Source: an uncultured Prevotellaceae bacterium (lineage in GTDB: Bacteria > Bacteroidota > Bacteroidia > Bacteroidales > Bacteroidaceae). From it: 64,000 nt of DNA. Shown here piece by piece: positions 61,924-64,000 of the stretch. The position numbers and the translations under genes are program-made. Location of the stretch: the NCBI GenBank assembly GCA_902786665.1, contig CADADN010000006.1, forward strand, positions 62,001 to 126,000, given 5' to 3'. Below the pieces are notes generated by a model that saw only the letters and a program-made list of their open reading frames with translations, was not told the DNA's origin and searched no databases. Within the stretch, counting starts at the first letter, position 1, and the number at the start of each line of letters is the position of its first letter.

Positions 61924-61931
61924 CAAAGATA
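61924..61931 (-). promoter_or_regulatory. -7 box of the restriction-modification operon
   Basis: TATCTTTG on the - strand, 23 bp ahead of ATG 61900. A consensus TTTG at the right spacing is not clear. Confidence 0.6.
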
Positions 61932-62002
61932 GCATTTTTCCGCCAAACCTAAAATTTTTTTCTGCAAAAGTAAAGTGTCGATAATTTGAAAAGACAAACG
62001 TT

Positions 62003-62761
62003 CTACCACTCGTCCATCCATCGGCAGATGTCGTCGGCCAAGATTTGGTAGGCGTCTTCGTTGCAATGCAACCAGTCCACACCGGCCACCCCATACTTCC
62101 TCACCCCCTCCTTGGTGTCGAGCCTCACAGCCGACTCCCGCTGGTCGAGGAAAGGCACACCATACTCCTCGCACACGCTACGCATCATGTCGCCATATCT
62201 GTGCATATCCTCCACATACCTGCCCGTGTAATAGGGAATGATGAACCCCACCTTGGATTTGGTGCCTTTCAGTGTGGCGCAGATTTCGCGCAGGGCCTGG
62301 ATGGAAGAGGTGTTGTCGTCACCCATCCAATGGTTGTATTTCAAGTCGTTGATGCCCCCGCTGACGATGATGTAGTCGAAGTCCTTGAGATGGGCGAGTT
62401 CCTTCACTCGCTTGACAATGGCGTTGCTTTGCCCATTGTCGGCGAGTGTGGCACCACCACTACCCGCGTTGTACCAGTTGAACCCTTTCCGCTCACCCAC
62501 CAGGCGGCACCATCCGCCATGCGCATACAAGGCCTCATGGTAGAAAGGCAACTTCCACGCATAGCAATACCTGTAGAGGGAATAGGGCTTCCACAGCTTG
62601 TATTCTATCTTGGCGTCCGTCACGCTGTCACCAACGAAAAGGATGGTGGGTTTTCCCATATCCTGCACGTAGGTCCACACATTCACCAAGACATAGGCCG
62701 CCACCAACCATGCGGCAATCCTCTTGCATCTCTTTCCCAGAGAAGTTTTTCTTGACATCAT
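62003..62761 (-). CDS. SGNH/GDSL-type hydrolase with N-terminal membrane anchor
   Basis: A 252-residue protein. A membrane helix (IAAWLVAAYVLVNVW) is followed by the catalytic block ILFVGDSVTDAKI (Ser), YNAGSGGATLADN (Gly), IIVSGGINDLKYN (Asn) and the DWLHCNEDAYQI block (Asp-x2-His). All four SGNH blocks are in place. These hydrolases often remove or transfer O-acyl groups on surface glycans. It follows the acyltransferase gene at 62774 by 12 bp, forming a likely operon, much as the two functions are fused in OatA/OafB-type proteins. Confidence 0.88.
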   Translation of the reverse strand: MMSRKTSLGKRCKRIAAWLVAAYVLVNVWTYVQDMGKPTILFVGDSVTDAKIEYKLWKPYSLYRYCYAWKLPFYHEALYAHGGWCRLVGERKGFNWYNAGSGGATLADNGQSNAIVKRVKELAHLKDFDYIIVSGGINDLKYNHWMGDDNTSSIQALREICATLKGTKSKVGFIIPYYTGRYVEDMHRYGDMMRSVCEEYGVPFLDQRESAVRLDTKEGVRKYGVAGVDWLHCNEDAYQILADDICRWMDEW

Positions 62762-62773
62762 ACTCGTTTGGTA

Positions 62774-63805
62774 TTAAAACTTACCCAACATCACCCTCGC
62801 CGTGTACCTGTTGCGCATGAGGAGCCATACGACAACAAGGGATATGGCAAGAGCCGACACGAACAGCACCAATGCGAACAACCAGTCGGGCCACGAACGC
62901 CAACCTGCCTTCAACACAAGCAACAAAGAAGTCTGTTTCAACAAGGTGAGATACGACAAATGGGCGGTATAGATGCCTAAAGACCATTGCCCCAATGTGA
63001 CGACGTGGCGGTTGGGGAAACGGTTGCCATCGAGCACCAAGGGGGCGGCATTGAGGAGGAAAAAGGCGGCGGCCAATGCCGTGAGCGTGCGATAAACATA
63101 CACCAACAAGGTCTCCGGCATACCGGGAAAGGAGGGCATCCACGACGGAAGGTCATGCATCCTCCACCACCATGCCAGCACCAGCCAAAGGATGGCGCAA
63201 GGTAGCAACACCGCCCAACGCCGCGTCTGCAAGACCGGGTAACGATGGATGAGATAACCGAAGGAAAAGAATATGAAATGATAGGCGATGTATTGGTATC
63301 CAAACAGACGGAACTCCGTGACCACCATGACGGCGACGAGCAACAATGCCGTGGCCATGATGGCTGCCGCCAGATTAAGATGGAGCCGGTTGGAGGCGCT
63401 TTTTACAAAGGTGAAAATGAGATGGATGAAGAACAACACCCATAGGAACCAGAAATAATTGTCGGGGCACAACACGAAGTTGAGCAGATTGGAGACAAGA
63501 CTGTCTTTGGAAAAAAACAAAAGGACCACCGACCAACAGAAATATGGCACCAGCAACTGACCGGCGCGATGGAGGATGAGACGTCCTGCTGGTTTCGCCT
63601 TACCCTCCGGCCTGTACGCCAGCCAACCGCTGACAGCCATGAATGCCGACATGTGGAAGGAATAAATCCAATTCCAAAGATGGTTGTGGTCTATGCCGAC
63701 ATCGCCAAAAGTCCATTGGAGAGAATGTCCCAACACCACAAGGAGTATCAGCCAACCCTTCAACGAGTCGGCCCAAAGCAACCGTGTGTGTGTGTGATAG
63801 GCCAT
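62774..63805 (-). CDS. Acyltransferase family 3 membrane protein
   Basis: The protein is 343 residues from ATG 63805 (MAYHTHTRLLWADSLKGWLI); the frame extends upstream to 63865, but the preceding gene ends at 63813, so the shorter start fits the operon. The SLKGWLILLVVLGHSLQ block resembles the acyltransferase-3 start: here Lys stands at the usual Arg position, ten residues before the His of the R-x10-H motif. About ten helices follow. It probably moves acetyl groups across the membrane for the adjacent SGNH hydrolase. It belongs to the same family as the genes at 15480 and 16589. Confidence 0.85.
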   Translation of the reverse strand: MAYHTHTRLLWADSLKGWLILLVVLGHSLQWTFGDVGIDHNHLWNWIYSFHMSAFMAVSGWLAYRPEGKAKPAGRLILHRAGQLLVPYFCWSVVLLFFSKDSLVSNLLNFVLCPDNYFWFLWVLFFIHLIFTFVKSASNRLHLNLAAAIMATALLLVAVMVVTEFRLFGYQYIAYHFIFFSFGYLIHRYPVLQTRRWAVLLPCAILWLVLAWWWRMHDLPSWMPSFPGMPETLLVYVYRTLTALAAAFFLLNAAPLVLDGNRFPNRHVVTLGQWSLGIYTAHLSYLTLLKQTSLLLVLKAGWRSWPDWLFALVLFVSALAISLVVVWLLMRNRYTARVMLGKF

Positions 63806-63812
63806 CCTGTCG

Positions 63813-64000
63813 TCAACGTAGGATTTTAAGATTATGCTGCCGGGGTTCATATTCAAGGTTCCCATCGGGCACCTTGAATCTCCTCAAAAACTCTTGATTT
63901 TGTGGAAGCGGTTTTTGCAGCAGTCGGAGTGGCAGTGCAAACACCTCTTCTGGATTATCAGGAGTTCCTCCCACTCCGAAAACCACAATCACATCGAAGC
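63813..64000 (-). CDS. Unidentified protein, C-terminal 61 residues only (partial at window edge)
   Basis: On the - strand one frame stays open from the window edge (codon at 63998) to TGA 63815-63813. It reads FDVIVVFGVGGTPDNPEEVF, then ALPLRLLQKPLPQNQEFLRR and FKVPDGNLEYEPRQHNLKILR. It is too short to name. The 7-bp gap to the acyltransferase start supports it as the preceding gene of the same operon. Confidence 0.6.
   Translation of the reverse strand, partial: FDVIVVFGVGGTPDNPEEVFALPLRLLQKPLPQNQEFLRRFKVPDGNLEYEPRQHNLKILR

Noticed and set aside
1-64000. tRNA or rRNA genes
   Set aside because: No cloverleaf with T-arm GTTCGAATC-like sequence and CCA-adjacent stem, and no rRNA segment, was noticed by eye; a tRNAscan run would settle it.

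Overview
The window reads as chromosome from a gut- or oral-type member of Bacteroidales, most likely a Prevotella relative (inference). The grounds are: many promoters of the Bacteroidetes form TTTG-N19/20-TAnnTTTG directly upstream of genes; a C10 (streptopain-type) protease, FISUMP-type and dockerin-bearing secreted proteins, and a Prevotella-style C-terminal tail ending in GIYIIDGKKWVVK; a lipoprotein sensor kinase of the LytS type; and the synteny pyrE / SRPBCC protein / argH. No rRNA, tRNA, CRISPR array or complete insertion sequence was found.

Region 1 (1-13.5 kb) is a surface-polysaccharide locus on the + strand. It runs: GDP-fucose synthesis (gmd end, fcl), a Wzx-like flippase, an unusual run ATP-grasp / GNAT / ATP-grasp, UDP-galactopyranose mutase (glf), a three-gene GtrA / GT2 / GT-C set that looks like a periplasmic side-branch glycosylation system, a secreted GH65-like hydrolase and a LicD-type phosphotransferase. 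A superfamily 1 helicase overlaps the end of the locus. Two membrane acyltransferases follow on the - strand.

Region 2 (17.7-32 kb) is mostly housekeeping: argS, an RNase H, ribD, prmC, recX, comF. Set among these is a notable divergent pair: a cytidylyltransferase-aminotransferase (CobD/HisC-like) fusion facing a second LicD protein. The pair could make and transfer a phosphoethanolamine-like group. Further on are an opine-dehydrogenase-like enzyme, an Rpn-type nuclease with an internal 48-bp repeat, a two-module FISUMP protein and a small LytM peptidase. Then comes a 0.7-kb stretch of 12-bp repeats that may encode a Cys-Asp-Ala-Trp repeat peptide.

Region 3 (32-42.5 kb) holds the histidine-utilisation operon ftcD-hutU-hutH-hutI, followed by pyrE, an SRPBCC protein, argH and a lipoprotein. 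Its leaders carry tandem duplications: one upstream of hutU copies the start codon region, and one upstream of pyrE copies a whole promoter plus hairpin.

Region 4 (42.6-60 kb) encodes secreted and surface proteins (C10 protease with dockerin, two further large exported proteins, beta-helix proteins), a divergent LytTR regulator / TPR sensor-kinase pair, a metallophosphoesterase and an LD-carboxypeptidase. The C10 protease gene and the next exported gene share a conserved upstream module of about 110 bp.

Region 5 (60-64 kb) contains a type II restriction-modification pair very like NgoMIV (GCCGGC), visibly AT-richer than its surroundings. It is followed by an SGNH hydrolase and an acyltransferase that look like a split O-acetylation system, and the end of one more gene.

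A genome-wide habit is obvious: many intergenic gaps are filled with short degenerate tandem repeats (7-12 bp units), and the unit differs from gap to gap.
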